Assembly: GCA_020063075.1 (NCBI GenBank)
Contig: JAGUVE010000003.1
Location: forward strand, 1-8,046
DNA from: Parcubacteria group bacterium
GTDB taxonomy: Bacteria; Patescibacteriota; Minisyncoccia; Minisyncoccales; JAGUVE01
Length of the DNA stretch: 8,046 nt
Reading direction: 5' to 3'
Shown here: positions 1-5,255 of the stretch, one piece after another
Layout of the letters: each line of letters starts with the position of its first letter
Position numbering within the stretch: the first letter of the stretch is position 1
Position numbers and translations under genes: made by a program
The notes under the pieces: generated by a model
The model's database searches: none
What the model was told of the DNA's origin: nothing
The model's input: only the letters and a program-made list of their open reading frames with translations

Positions 1-117
1 AATTTCTGAATTTTTCAAATTCCGAAATAAAGAATCATTAAAAGGAGAAATAACCTTTCCTTTTTTAATGTAAAATTCAACTGTTTTTTTGGCTAACTCG
101 CAATAAAGATGAGGCAT
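1..117 (-). CDS. amrA: AmmeMemoRadiSam system protein A (AMMECR1 domain), N-terminal 39 residues, cut by window edge
   Basis: Reading the minus strand from the ATG at 117-115 gives 39 uninterrupted codons to the window edge, starting MPHLYCELAKKTVEFYIKKG and continuing KVISPF. This fits the opening of AMMECR1-family proteins, where a short histidine/proline start leads into a helix of the type LAR-x-T/A-(I/V)-E-x-Y-(L/V)-x-x-G-K. The ATG lies 8 nt after the phosphoesterase stop (128-126), so it is the natural start; the frame is open upstream but only by overlapping that gene. No Shine-Dalgarno is visible. The other two parts of the system, the radical SAM enzyme and the LigB-fold protein, are on the same strand upstream. 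In many bacteria the LigB domain and AMMECR1 are fused; here they are separate genes. Molecular role unknown. The fragment is short, so the call rests on this helix and the context. Confidence 0.72.
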   Translation of the reverse strand, partial: MPHLYCELAKKTVEFYIKKGKVISPFNDSLFRNLKNSEI

Positions 118-125
118 ATCTATCT

Positions 126-617
126 CTATGACAAAATTTGCAAGTCCAATTTTTGGGTTTTTGGTTCCAAAACCGCGAAAGTTGGCCTGTAATAAAGACC
201 GGCGATGTTTCCGGGGTTAATCATTTTTGTCTGGCCGATTTTTTCCTCCCAGGGTTTATGTGTGTGGCCGCAGAATACGAAATCATATTCCTGACTTTGG
301 GCTAATTCTTTTGCTATTTCTGGCAGGTGGGAAAATGCGATTTTTTTATTTTCTACCGCGAGCTTGCCGATATTTTGCCAAATTTTTGCATTTGAAAATT
401 TTTGCGCATTAAGATTTTTCAGATAATCTCCATCAGCGTTGCCCAAAGAAAGATAAAATTTTCCTGAAAAATTATTTAAGATTTCTTCAAGAGTTGATAA
501 AGAACAAATGTCGCCGCAGTGAATTACTGCCTCAATTTTTTCTTTTTTAATGAAAGAAAGCGCTTTTTCCAGATTAGCCAAGTTGTCGTGGCTGTCGGAA
601 ATTATTGCTATTTTCAT
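126..617 (-). CDS. YfcE/MJ0936-type metallophosphoesterase
   Basis: A 163-residue protein with the full metal-binding set of the calcineurin-like YfcE/MJ0936 family: SDSH at 7-10, GD at 35-36, GNAD at 59-62, SH at 96-97, GHTH at 117-120 and NPGN at 134-137. Family members are compact cytosolic, Mn2+-type phosphodiesterases or phosphatases whose natural substrates are mostly unknown. The length is normal for the family (about 160-180) and no key residue is missing. The ATG at 617-615 begins directly with the first beta strand (MKIAIISDSH) and lies 9 nt after the stop of the metallo-beta-lactamase-fold gene; amrA starts 8 nt after its own stop. The four genes from 1751 down to the window edge are therefore probably cotranscribed. 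The start lacks a Shine-Dalgarno. The family call is firm; the substrate is not known. Confidence 0.93.
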   Translation of the reverse strand: MKIAIISDSHDNLANLEKALSFIKKEKIEAVIHCGDICSLSTLEEILNNFSGKFYLSLGNADGDYLKNLNAQKFSNAKIWQNIGKLAVENKKIAFSHLPEIAKELAQSQEYDFVFCGHTHKPWEEKIGQTKMINPGNIAGLYYRPTFAVLEPKTQKLDLQILS

Positions 618-626
618 ATTCTTAAA

Positions 627-1370
627 TTAAAGCTCAATCTTTGAATCATCAAAGGCGGCGGTTGTATTTTTGAAGATGGTTTTGGCAATTCTTTCGGCTT
701 CTTTTCTCTCCTTTTTGGTTGCGTAAACGCCGGAATCAAAATGAGTTAAAATCAGTTTTTTTACTCCTGACTCTCTGGCGGTTTTTGCGGCATCTTCCGG
801 AGTTAAATGGGGCCATTCTTTGCTTGACTGGCCGGATTTTAAAGAACACTCTGCGATAAGTAAATCAACATTTTTGGCTAATTCCCTAAGGTTTTCGCAA
901 ACGCCCGTATCTGTGCAATAAGCAATTTTCTTATTCTCCACTTCAAATCTATACCCCAGACAGAGAGAAGAATGAACTAAAAACTTTGCCTCAACTAAAA
1001 AGGGGAGCGAATATTTTCCTTCGGAAATCTCCTGAATTTTGACTTTAAAGGGCAGACTGGCAAGGGGAACCGTAAACGGCTGATTTATTAAACGTTTTAA
1101 AATTGAATTTGTGCCTTTTCTGCCATAAACATTCAGTCCCGCTTTAAAATTGAATTTGGTTAAAATATGCACTCCAACGATATGGTCTAAATGAAAGTGG
1201 CTCAGGAAAAGGAAAGCGGGCTTCTTTCCGGTAATATATTTATCTAATTTATATATGCCGTTCCCGGCGTCCAAAATAATAGAATATTTTTTTGTTTCAA
1301 GCAGAGTGCAAATTGTATTTCCGGTTTTGGTATCATACCAGCCATTTGTCCCAAGAAAAATAATTTTCAT
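627..1370 (-). CDS. MBL-fold metallo-hydrolase (RNase Z / PhnP-like superfamily)
   Basis: A 247-residue metallo-beta-lactamase-fold protein. It shows a DAG at 34-36, the signature SHFHLDH at 57-63 (ligands H58, H60, D62, H63), H133, the bridging aspartate D154 in CTDTG, an HLTPEDAA segment with H188, and a last histidine H210 in LTHF. The pattern is that of the branch containing RNase Z and cyclic phosphodiesterases such as PhnP, so a phosphodiester substrate is likely. It is much shorter than tRNase Z (about 300 residues) and I see no exosite arm, so I do not call it rnz. All metal ligands are present, so it should be active. It sits between the small membrane/zinc-ribbon gene (12 nt gap) and the phosphoesterase (9 nt gap). 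A weak GAG lies about 10 nt before the ATG. Confidence 0.9.
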   Translation of the reverse strand: MKIIFLGTNGWYDTKTGNTICTLLETKKYSIILDAGNGIYKLDKYITGKKPAFLFLSHFHLDHIVGVHILTKFNFKAGLNVYGRKGTNSILKRLINQPFTVPLASLPFKVKIQEISEGKYSLPFLVEAKFLVHSSLCLGYRFEVENKKIAYCTDTGVCENLRELAKNVDLLIAECSLKSGQSSKEWPHLTPEDAAKTARESGVKKLILTHFDSGVYATKKERKEAERIAKTIFKNTTAAFDDSKIEL

Positions 1371-1382
1371 AACATTTTCATC

Positions 1383-1751
1383 TCAAATTTTCACTCCTCG
1401 TTGACGGAGTTCTTTTAATTTCTTTTTTGAGCATTCGTCGCATCTGAATTCCGGTTCTTTGTCCTTTAGCCGGTCATAATTGGCGCTTTTCACTACCCTG
1501 AAACCCTTGCATATCTTCCCGCACTCAACGCATTTTATATTATCTTTTATTTCCCAGAGGGGAACTAAAAACGTTTCTTTGAAAATCCATTTATCAACCC
1601 AAAAAAATATCACGCCGCCGATCAGGTTAGCTACGGCCGCCGCCGCCCACTTATTCAATGCCGCCAGCCAAATCAAGACAATGCTCAAAATCGGCGTACT
1701 CAATTGCCATCTAAAAAGATAAAAAATAAATTTTTTGACAAAATCCTTCAT
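1383..1751 (-). CDS. small membrane protein with C-terminal zinc ribbon (GtrA-like N-terminus)
   Basis: A 122-residue protein of unknown function with two parts. Residues about 17-32 and 36-52 are hydrophobic and look like two membrane segments forming a hairpin; the end of the second (FFWVDKWIF, 49-57) resembles the tail of GtrA-type membrane domains. The soluble C-terminal half carries C74-x2-C77 and C104-x2-C107, a spacing expected for a zinc ribbon, with an extra C81. The tail after 108 is very basic, which suggests contact with nucleic acid or membrane lipid and a cytosolic location. The ATG at 1751-1749 is chosen because a good promoter lies directly upstream. The MBL-fold gene follows after 12 nt. 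I recognise the architecture but no characterised homologue. Confidence 0.72.
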   Translation of the reverse strand: MKDFVKKFIFYLFRWQLSTPILSIVLIWLAALNKWAAAAVANLIGGVIFFWVDKWIFKETFLVPLWEIKDNIKCVECGKICKGFRVVKSANYDRLKDKEPEFRCDECSKKKLKELRQRGVKI

Positions 1752-1765
1752 ATTTAAATTTATTT

Positions 1766-1794
1766 ATTTTAGCGATATTTTTGAGGTAAAGCAA
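1766..1794 (-). promoter_or_regulatory. sigma70-type promoter for the membrane protein / MBL / phosphoesterase / amrA genes
   Basis: On the minus strand TTGCTT (1794-1789) is followed by a 17-nt spacer and TAAAAT (1771-1766). This is a near-consensus -35/-10 pair. The expected transcription start is about 1758-1760, only some 7-9 nt before the ATG at 1751, so the mRNA would be nearly leaderless. It separates amrB from the four downstream genes and could let them be expressed independently of amrS and amrB. Confidence 0.6.
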
Positions 1795-1799
1795 TACCT
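1784..1799. promoter_or_regulatory. inverted repeat centred on the -35 box (possible operator)
   Basis: On the minus strand AGGTA-TTGCTT-TACCT: two perfect 5-bp arms enclose exactly the six bases of the -35 hexamer. A dimeric regulator bound here would block RNA polymerase. With no U-run after it, the hairpin is a poor candidate for an amrB terminator. A 5-bp arm can occur by chance, so confidence is low. Confidence 0.3.
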
Positions 1800-1808
1800 T
1801 TTTAAACA

Positions 1809-2474
1809 TTATTGCAATTTAAAGTTGGCGACTAAATAGCCGACGCCAAAGGGGCCCTCGTAAGATAAAATCTCTGGCTGCCAATTCATTTTTGATGCCT
1901 CTAAAATTCCCAATAAAAAACAGAAAGAACGGAGGCCGCATTCCGCGGCTTCAGGATACAAATCGTCTAATTTTAATATTTTTTTGATATCTTTTTTTTG
2001 CAGCGCTTCAATTAAATCCTTATCAAATTTTGGGCCGTCGGGATTAAAACCATAGGGACCGTCTGATTTCAAACAATGCGACAGATCTCCGGAAGCGATA
2101 ATCGCGAATTTTGAATTTTGAATTTTGATGGTTCGACCTCGCTCACCATCAATCCTGAGCGTAGTCGAAGGATTGAATTTTGAATTATACACTTTCTTGC
2201 CCTCCTCATAATAAAATCGCGGCGATTCTAAACCAATAAGAATTGATTGAATTTCGCCCTTGAATCCTTGAGCAAGAAAGCGTAACGGAACATTAAACCC
2301 CCAGTCGGGGTGGGGAGAAGAGATTATAATTGCGTCGGGCTCAGCCCCGCTCAATTTCTTTCCTAAAAATTCTAAATTCTCAATGGTCTTTTTGACTTGT
2401 TTTCTGTCTTCTTTAGAGCCAACCGAAGGCAAAATTATGGGGGGATGGGGAGAAATGCAAGCGAATTTAAGCAT
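1809..2474 (-). CDS. amrB: LigB-type (class III extradiol dioxygenase fold) protein of the AmmeMemoRadiSam system
   Basis: A 221-residue LigB-fold protein. It has SPHPP at 8-12, SSPHP at 52-56, ASGDLSH at 127-133, DGPYGF at 138-143, the EAAECGLRSF block at 175-184, and SYEGPFGVGY near the C-terminus. These are the blocks of the LigB domain that many bacteria fuse to AMMECR1; H10, H55 and H133 are candidate metal ligands. Here the domain stands alone and is shorter than I recall (about 265 residues): almost nothing separates SPH55 from DWGFNVPL (57-64), which aligns with the usual DHG-x-x-VPL, with W in place of H. Residues about 97-123 come from an in-frame repeat insert containing a hairpin. 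The ATG at 2474 is 66 nt after amrS and has no Shine-Dalgarno. The role within the system is inferred; metal chemistry is unproven. Confidence 0.8.
   Translation of the reverse strand: MLKFACISPHPPIILPSVGSKEDRKQVKKTIENLEFLGKKLSGAEPDAIIISSPHPDWGFNVPLRFLAQGFKGEIQSILIGLESPRFYYEEGKKVYNSKFNPSTTLRIDGERGRTIKIQNSKFAIIASGDLSHCLKSDGPYGFNPDGPKFDKDLIEALQKKDIKKILKLDDLYPEAAECGLRSFCFLLGILEASKMNWQPEILSYEGPFGVGYLVANFKLQ
2106..2188. repeat. hairpin repeat flanked by AAAATTC heptamers, inserted in frame in amrB
   Basis: Plus-strand layout: three GAATTTT heptamers (2106-2126), then a palindrome at 2132-2169, then GAATTTT and GAATTAT (2175-2188). The palindrome has arms TTCGAC (2132-2137) with GTCGAA (2164-2169) and CGCTCA (2140-2145) with TGAGCG (2156-2161), a 2x2 mismatch between the arm pairs, and a 10-nt loop. 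On the coding strand it translates without a stop. The TTCGAC-nn-CGCTCA type of palindrome is one I recall as a dispersed repeat in several genomes. Confidence 0.75.
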
Positions 2475-2514
2475 AATTATTTAATTACTTAGTTAACGAG
2501 TTAGGGGTCAAATT

Positions 2515-2546
2515 CGTTAATCCGTTAATCCGTTAATTCGTTAATC
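2515..2546. repeat. 8-nt tandem repeat between amrS and amrB
   Basis: Four adjacent copies of CGTTAATC (2515-2522, 2523-2530, 2531-2538, 2539-2546); only the third differs, by its last base. The fourth copy overlaps the stop and final codons of amrS. The same TTAACG core recurs nearby at 2492-2497. It fills most of the short spacer and no function is evident. Confidence 0.85.
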
Positions 2547-3575
2547 AATAATATCTAATTTAAAATTGCATTTTTGACATTTTCCATTTTTATCATAACG
2601 TTGAATAGCGTAATTTGTTCTGTCAATAACCAGAGCCCTGCAGTGAGGACAAAATGTGTCTTCCGAAGGAATCCCCGGCATATTTCCGGTATAAACATAT
2701 TTCAATCCGGTTTCTTTGCCGATTTTCCATGCCTTTTCCAGGGTTTCAAAAGGGGTATCGGGCAGGTGCCGCAGTTTCCAGGAAATTGCTCCGGAAAACC
2801 GGGTAACGTGCCACGGGGTCTCCGGCCCCAACTCTTTATAAATAAATTCTGCAATTCCCCTAAACGTTTCTTCGGAATCGCTTAATGTCGGTATTACTAA
2901 AGTCGTGATTTCAACCCAGACACCGGATTTTTTCATGATTTTTGCCGTATTCAGTACGGGCTGGAGCCGGGCGCCGCAATTTTTCCGATAAAATTCTTCG
3001 GAAAAACCCTTAATATCAATGTTATTGGCATCCAGATGGGGGATAACTAGCTTGGCCGAGTCCTCGGTCATAAACCCATTGGAAACCCAGACATTTTTCA
3101 GACCCCTTTTTTTTGCGATTTTCATTGCGTCCAAAGCAAATTCCAAAAATATTGTCGGTTCGGTGTAAGTATAAGAGATTGAGGGGCAATTATGTCGGAT
3201 TGCTTCATTGACAATTTCTTTGGGAAGCATTTCTCTGCCTTCGAGAATAATTTTTTTCTTAAATTCAGTGTGAGGAACATTCAGGGCTTGCGAAATATCC
3301 CAATTCTGGCAATTTTTGCAGGCAAAGTTACAGCCAGCGGTTGAAAAAGAGTATGACCGGCTGCCGGGTAAAAAATGGAAAAGCGGTTTTTTTTCGATTG
3401 GGTCAGTGTTGGCGGCAATAACTCTTCCGTAATTTAAGGCATATAATTTGCCGTCGATGTTTTCTCTGACGCCGCAAACCCCTCTTTTTCCCGGCAAAAC
3501 AACGCAATAATGCGCGCAATTTAAACACTGCGTTTTTTTATTTTCTATTTTTTTATATAAATAGACTTCTCTCAT
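2541..3575 (-). CDS. amrS: AmmeMemoRadiSam system radical SAM enzyme
   Basis: A 344-residue radical SAM protein matching the family along its whole length. An N-terminal cysteine-rich module carries C17-x2-C20-x3-C24 and C34, then RENIDGKLYALNYG (37-50) and DPIEKKPLFHFLPG (58-71). The [4Fe-4S]/SAM cluster motif is C82-x3-C86-x2-C89 in AGCNFACKNCQNWDIS. The C-terminus has two further pairs, C309-x2-C312 and C333-x2-C336, likely a second metal site. Such enzymes cleave S-adenosylmethionine to start radical chemistry; the substrate of this family is not known to me. The ATG (3575-3573) shares one base with the TAA of the upstream gene (TAATG), which suggests translational coupling, and the protein begins at the family's usual point. 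The enzyme is normally found with AMMECR1 and Memo/LigB partners, both present downstream here. Confidence 0.95.
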   Translation of the reverse strand: MREVYLYKKIENKKTQCLNCAHYCVVLPGKRGVCGVRENIDGKLYALNYGRVIAANTDPIEKKPLFHFLPGSRSYSFSTAGCNFACKNCQNWDISQALNVPHTEFKKKIILEGREMLPKEIVNEAIRHNCPSISYTYTEPTIFLEFALDAMKIAKKRGLKNVWVSNGFMTEDSAKLVIPHLDANNIDIKGFSEEFYRKNCGARLQPVLNTAKIMKKSGVWVEITTLVIPTLSDSEETFRGIAEFIYKELGPETPWHVTRFSGAISWKLRHLPDTPFETLEKAWKIGKETGLKYVYTGNMPGIPSEDTFCPHCRALVIDRTNYAIQRYDKNGKCQKCNFKLDIID

Positions 3576-4672
3576 TATTCATTATTATGTCTCATCACTT
3601 TTATAATTTTTCCCTTAACTATATCGCTAATATTAGTAGGCAATTCTTGGCTTTGGTTTTTGCTAGAAATAATTAAATTTCCACCAATATGAAGCAAGTT
3701 GGTAGGTAATTTTTTGATTTTGCTTTTATCAATATCTAAATAGCGGTAAATATGAGTTAAGGTAGCAGGTAGTTCGGTGATATGCGTGTTGCCAGCGAGA
3801 TGTAAAGCCCCAACAATGTGAGTTAATTTGGGTGGCAGTTCTCTGATTTGGCTTTCACAAATCAAATTGCCCCAAAAAACAATTGTTGTTTTGTTTAATT
3901 CATTTATATTCAAAGCTACTTGCTTCGGCCGACAGTTAAATATATCAGCTAAATCTTTACGATTGTCTCTTTGTTTTTTAATTTCTTCAATCCTCGGGTC
4001 ATTTTGAAGGCCGAACCCCTCTATTTTTGAGTCAATCTCATAAAGAAATTTAAGCTCGTTCAAAGTAAGTTTTTCTCCTTTTTTCTGCTTATTGTCTATT
4101 TCAGTAAGCAACTTCATATCAGCTGTTTTCTTTTTATATTTTTCTTTATCGGGAAACTCTTCCAGTTTTTTCTCAAGAACATCCGCAATATAAGGGTCAA
4201 GATTTTGTCCTTTTGCTATCCCGTGAATCGCCGCAATTTCACCTTCCTTTATTTCGATACCGGCTCGTGGCTTGCTTGGTTCGCCGTTTTTGTCGTGGGA
4301 AGAATAAATCCAGAAATCGCTATTTGTAAGATAGGTTTTTGCCGTGGGCTCTGACGCTATGCACCAACCGGTAAAATGCCCCCTCAAAGATTCTGCCAAT
4401 GTTTTTGGATCGGATCCTTTTTCGTATTTTACCCACCGCCCCTTGGTTGTTTTTAGCAATTCGTCATTTGTTTCTGACGGAGTGGATTTATCAATAAAGT
4501 AGCCGTAAATCTTACCAAAATTTTCTCCCTGAATTAGTTTTTCCAATTCGGGGTTGTTTTCGGCTAATGATGTGCTTTCTCCCTTCGCTTTTTTGGCAAT
4601 GACATCTATTGTATAAGCCAATGCTTCGTAGTTTAATTCCGGAAAGGGATTGACCGTGTGTTTATCGCGCAA
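3575..4672 (-). CDS. uncharacterised CPR-type protein with C-terminal leucine-rich repeats, C-terminal part (continues a frame-split gene)
   Basis: The second part of a gene whose first part lies at 4633-5151 in another frame. As an independent CDS it would need the TTG at 4672-4670 (365 residues). More likely it is entered by a -1 shift at 4681, giving DFGLRDKHTVNPFPELN and a joined protein of about 525 residues. Visible parts (numbered from TTG): NPFPELN-x-EALAY at 8-20, GWC at 102-104 inside a block rich in W, F and Y ending AGIEI, a charged helical region at about 160-235, and four repeats of about 22 residues starting LPPKL (279), LPATL (301), LPTNL (322) and LPTNI (344), with LTHI/LLHI motifs. 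The repeats are leucine-rich repeats of the bacterial LPxxL kind, usually a binding surface. The GWC...IEI block faintly recalls PcfJ-like domains, which is weak. No signal peptide is seen. Function unknown. Confidence 0.72.
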   Translation of the reverse strand: MRDKHTVNPFPELNYEALAYTIDVIAKKAKGESTSLAENNPELEKLIQGENFGKIYGYFIDKSTPSETNDELLKTTKGRWVKYEKGSDPKTLAESLRGHFTGWCIASEPTAKTYLTNSDFWIYSSHDKNGEPSKPRAGIEIKEGEIAAIHGIAKGQNLDPYIADVLEKKLEEFPDKEKYKKKTADMKLLTEIDNKQKKGEKLTLNELKFLYEIDSKIEGFGLQNDPRIEEIKKQRDNRKDLADIFNCRPKQVALNINELNKTTIVFWGNLICESQIRELPPKLTHIVGALHLAGNTHITELPATLTHIYRYLDIDKSKIKKLPTNLLHIGGNLIISSKNQSQELPTNISDIVKGKIIKVMRHNNE

Positions 4673-5151
4673 GCCAAAATCTTTTTTTTTCTATCGTAGC
4701 TTGAGAATTTAACCATGTTGCGTAAAGCCCAGTATTTAGCCCACATAGGATAATTAGCCTCAGAAGAAGTAAGATAATTGACCCAGTTATCCAAACTGGA
4801 TTTTTGGTCGCTGATAATTTGTTCTGCAAATTGTTTTTTTCTTTCGGGCGTAATTTCAATGTTTCCTTCTCCTCGTTCGCGGGCCAATCGACGCTGATTT
4901 TCAAAATAACTTTCTGGAATATATTCGGATTTGATGACATATTTGTTGTGAAAAGTGTTCCGAATGTGATACATTGCTTCAGGGTCGTCGCGATGGCGCC
5001 CGTGAAAACTTTCTACGGATTTGAGCCAAGTATCAATTGGGTTTGCTTCTTTTTTTGAGGAAAATTCGTGTGAAAGTTTAACTTGCTCTGATTTACCTAT
5101 ATCCGGATACCTTTTGTTTAGAAATTCTCCTCCTGAAAATTTTTCTCCCAT
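4633..5151 (-). CDS. uncharacterised CPR-type protein, N-terminal part (frame-split; joins 3575-4672 by -1 shift)
   Basis: The 172-residue zero-frame product starts at ATG 5151; two in-frame TAA codons just upstream fix this start. It is hydrophilic and rich in charged and aromatic residues, with no signal peptide or membrane segment. The segment NYLTSSEANYPMWAKYWALR (about 124-143) and the SSYD that follows I recall, without being able to check, from large uncharacterised Patescibacteria proteins that continue with a KHTVNPFPELN-type stretch and a GWC block. Here that continuation lies in the -1 frame. After K157 the zero frame gives 15 residues unlike the family (ILACAINTRSIPFRN) and stops at 4633. 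The coding sense therefore switches frame at the A9 run. The gene is either broken by a one-base deletion or expressed by frameshifting or slippage. Confidence 0.68.
   Translation of the reverse strand: MGEKFSGGEFLNKRYPDIGKSEQVKLSHEFSSKKEANPIDTWLKSVESFHGRHRDDPEAMYHIRNTFHNKYVIKSEYIPESYFENQRRLARERGEGNIEITPERKKQFAEQIISDQKSSLDNWVNYLTSSEANYPMWAKYWALRNMVKFSSYDRKKKILACAINTRSIPFRN
4681..4690 (-). other. A9-G slippery run, dnaX-type A AAA AAG heptamer at the frame junction
   Basis: The minus strand reads GAT AGA AAA AAA AAG ATT in the zero frame, so the last seven bases of A9-G are A AAA AAG in exactly the phase used by E. coli dnaX. A -1 slip gives AAA AAA GAT TTT GGC TTG CGC, which joins the two frames without loss. 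The -1 frame has a TAG just upstream of the run, so the halves can be joined only inside it. No clear downstream stem or upstream Shine-Dalgarno stimulator is seen. Confidence 0.7.
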
Positions 5152-5163
5152 AATTTATTATCC

Positions 5164-5178
5164 AGAGGTCTTTCCTCT
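5164..5178 (-). promoter_or_regulatory. small hairpin in the 5' leader of the frame-split gene
   Basis: The minus strand has AGAGG-AAAGA-CCTCT, a perfect 5-bp stem with a 5-nt loop, between the predicted transcription start (about 5189) and the ATG at 5151. The AGAGG is Shine-Dalgarno-like but lies over 20 nt from the ATG, too far to be its ribosome site. It may stabilise the leader or have no role. Confidence 0.3.
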
Positions 5179-5191
5179 AATAGCTTCCCGA

Positions 5192-5220
5192 TTGAATTTT
5201 AGCATAAAATAGGGTATGAT
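5192..5220 (+). promoter_or_regulatory. sigma70-type promoter for thpR
   Basis: TTGAAT (5192-5197), a 17-nt spacer, and TATGAT (5215-5220). The predicted transcription start is about 5227, leaving a leader of about 29 nt without a Shine-Dalgarno before the ATG at 5256. Its -35 box overlaps the -10 box of the opposing minus-strand promoter. Confidence 0.55.
5196..5204 (-). promoter_or_regulatory. extended -10 promoter element for the frame-split gene and amrS
   Basis: The minus strand reads TGC-TAAAAT (5204-5196), an extended -10 of the TGn-TATAAT type; the matching -35 region (TTTAAT at 17 nt spacing) is weak, which is usual for extended -10 promoters. The predicted start is about 5189, giving a leader of some 38 nt. 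It would drive 5151-3575 and, by coupling, amrS. Confidence 0.5.
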
Positions 5221-5255
5221 TAAATATAAAAACAATATAAATTGACAAAAAACTA

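Noticed and set aside
227..412. Plus-strand open frame opposite the phosphoesterase
   Set aside because: Lies fully within a gene with intact catalytic motifs; composition is that of an antisense shadow.
627..1370. Calling the MBL-fold gene tRNase Z (rnz)
   Set aside because: It is about 50 residues too short, spacing between ligands differs, and no exosite arm is visible.
2132..2169. Hairpin as an intrinsic terminator
   Set aside because: No T-run follows on either strand and it lies inside an open coding frame, so it fits a repeat insert better.
2106..2188. CRISPR or insertion-sequence remnant
   Set aside because: There are no regularly spaced unique spacers, transposase fragments or target-site duplications that I can define.
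2475..2514. Promoter for amrB starting from TTGACC on the minus strand
   Set aside because: No -10 close to TATAAT occurs at 16-18 nt; cotranscription with amrS is simpler.
2574..2885. Plus-strand open frame opposite the end of amrS
   Set aside because: Antisense to conserved amrS codons; no recognisable product or promoter.
4662..4940. Minus-strand open frame of 92 codons inside the frame-split gene
   Set aside because: It overlaps the well-supported zero frame (4633-5151), lacks family-like sequence, and the true continuation is in the frame ending at 3575.
5242..5247. TTGACA just before thpR as a -35 box
   Set aside because: The -10 would fall inside the thpR coding region; the promoter at 5192-5220 is better placed.
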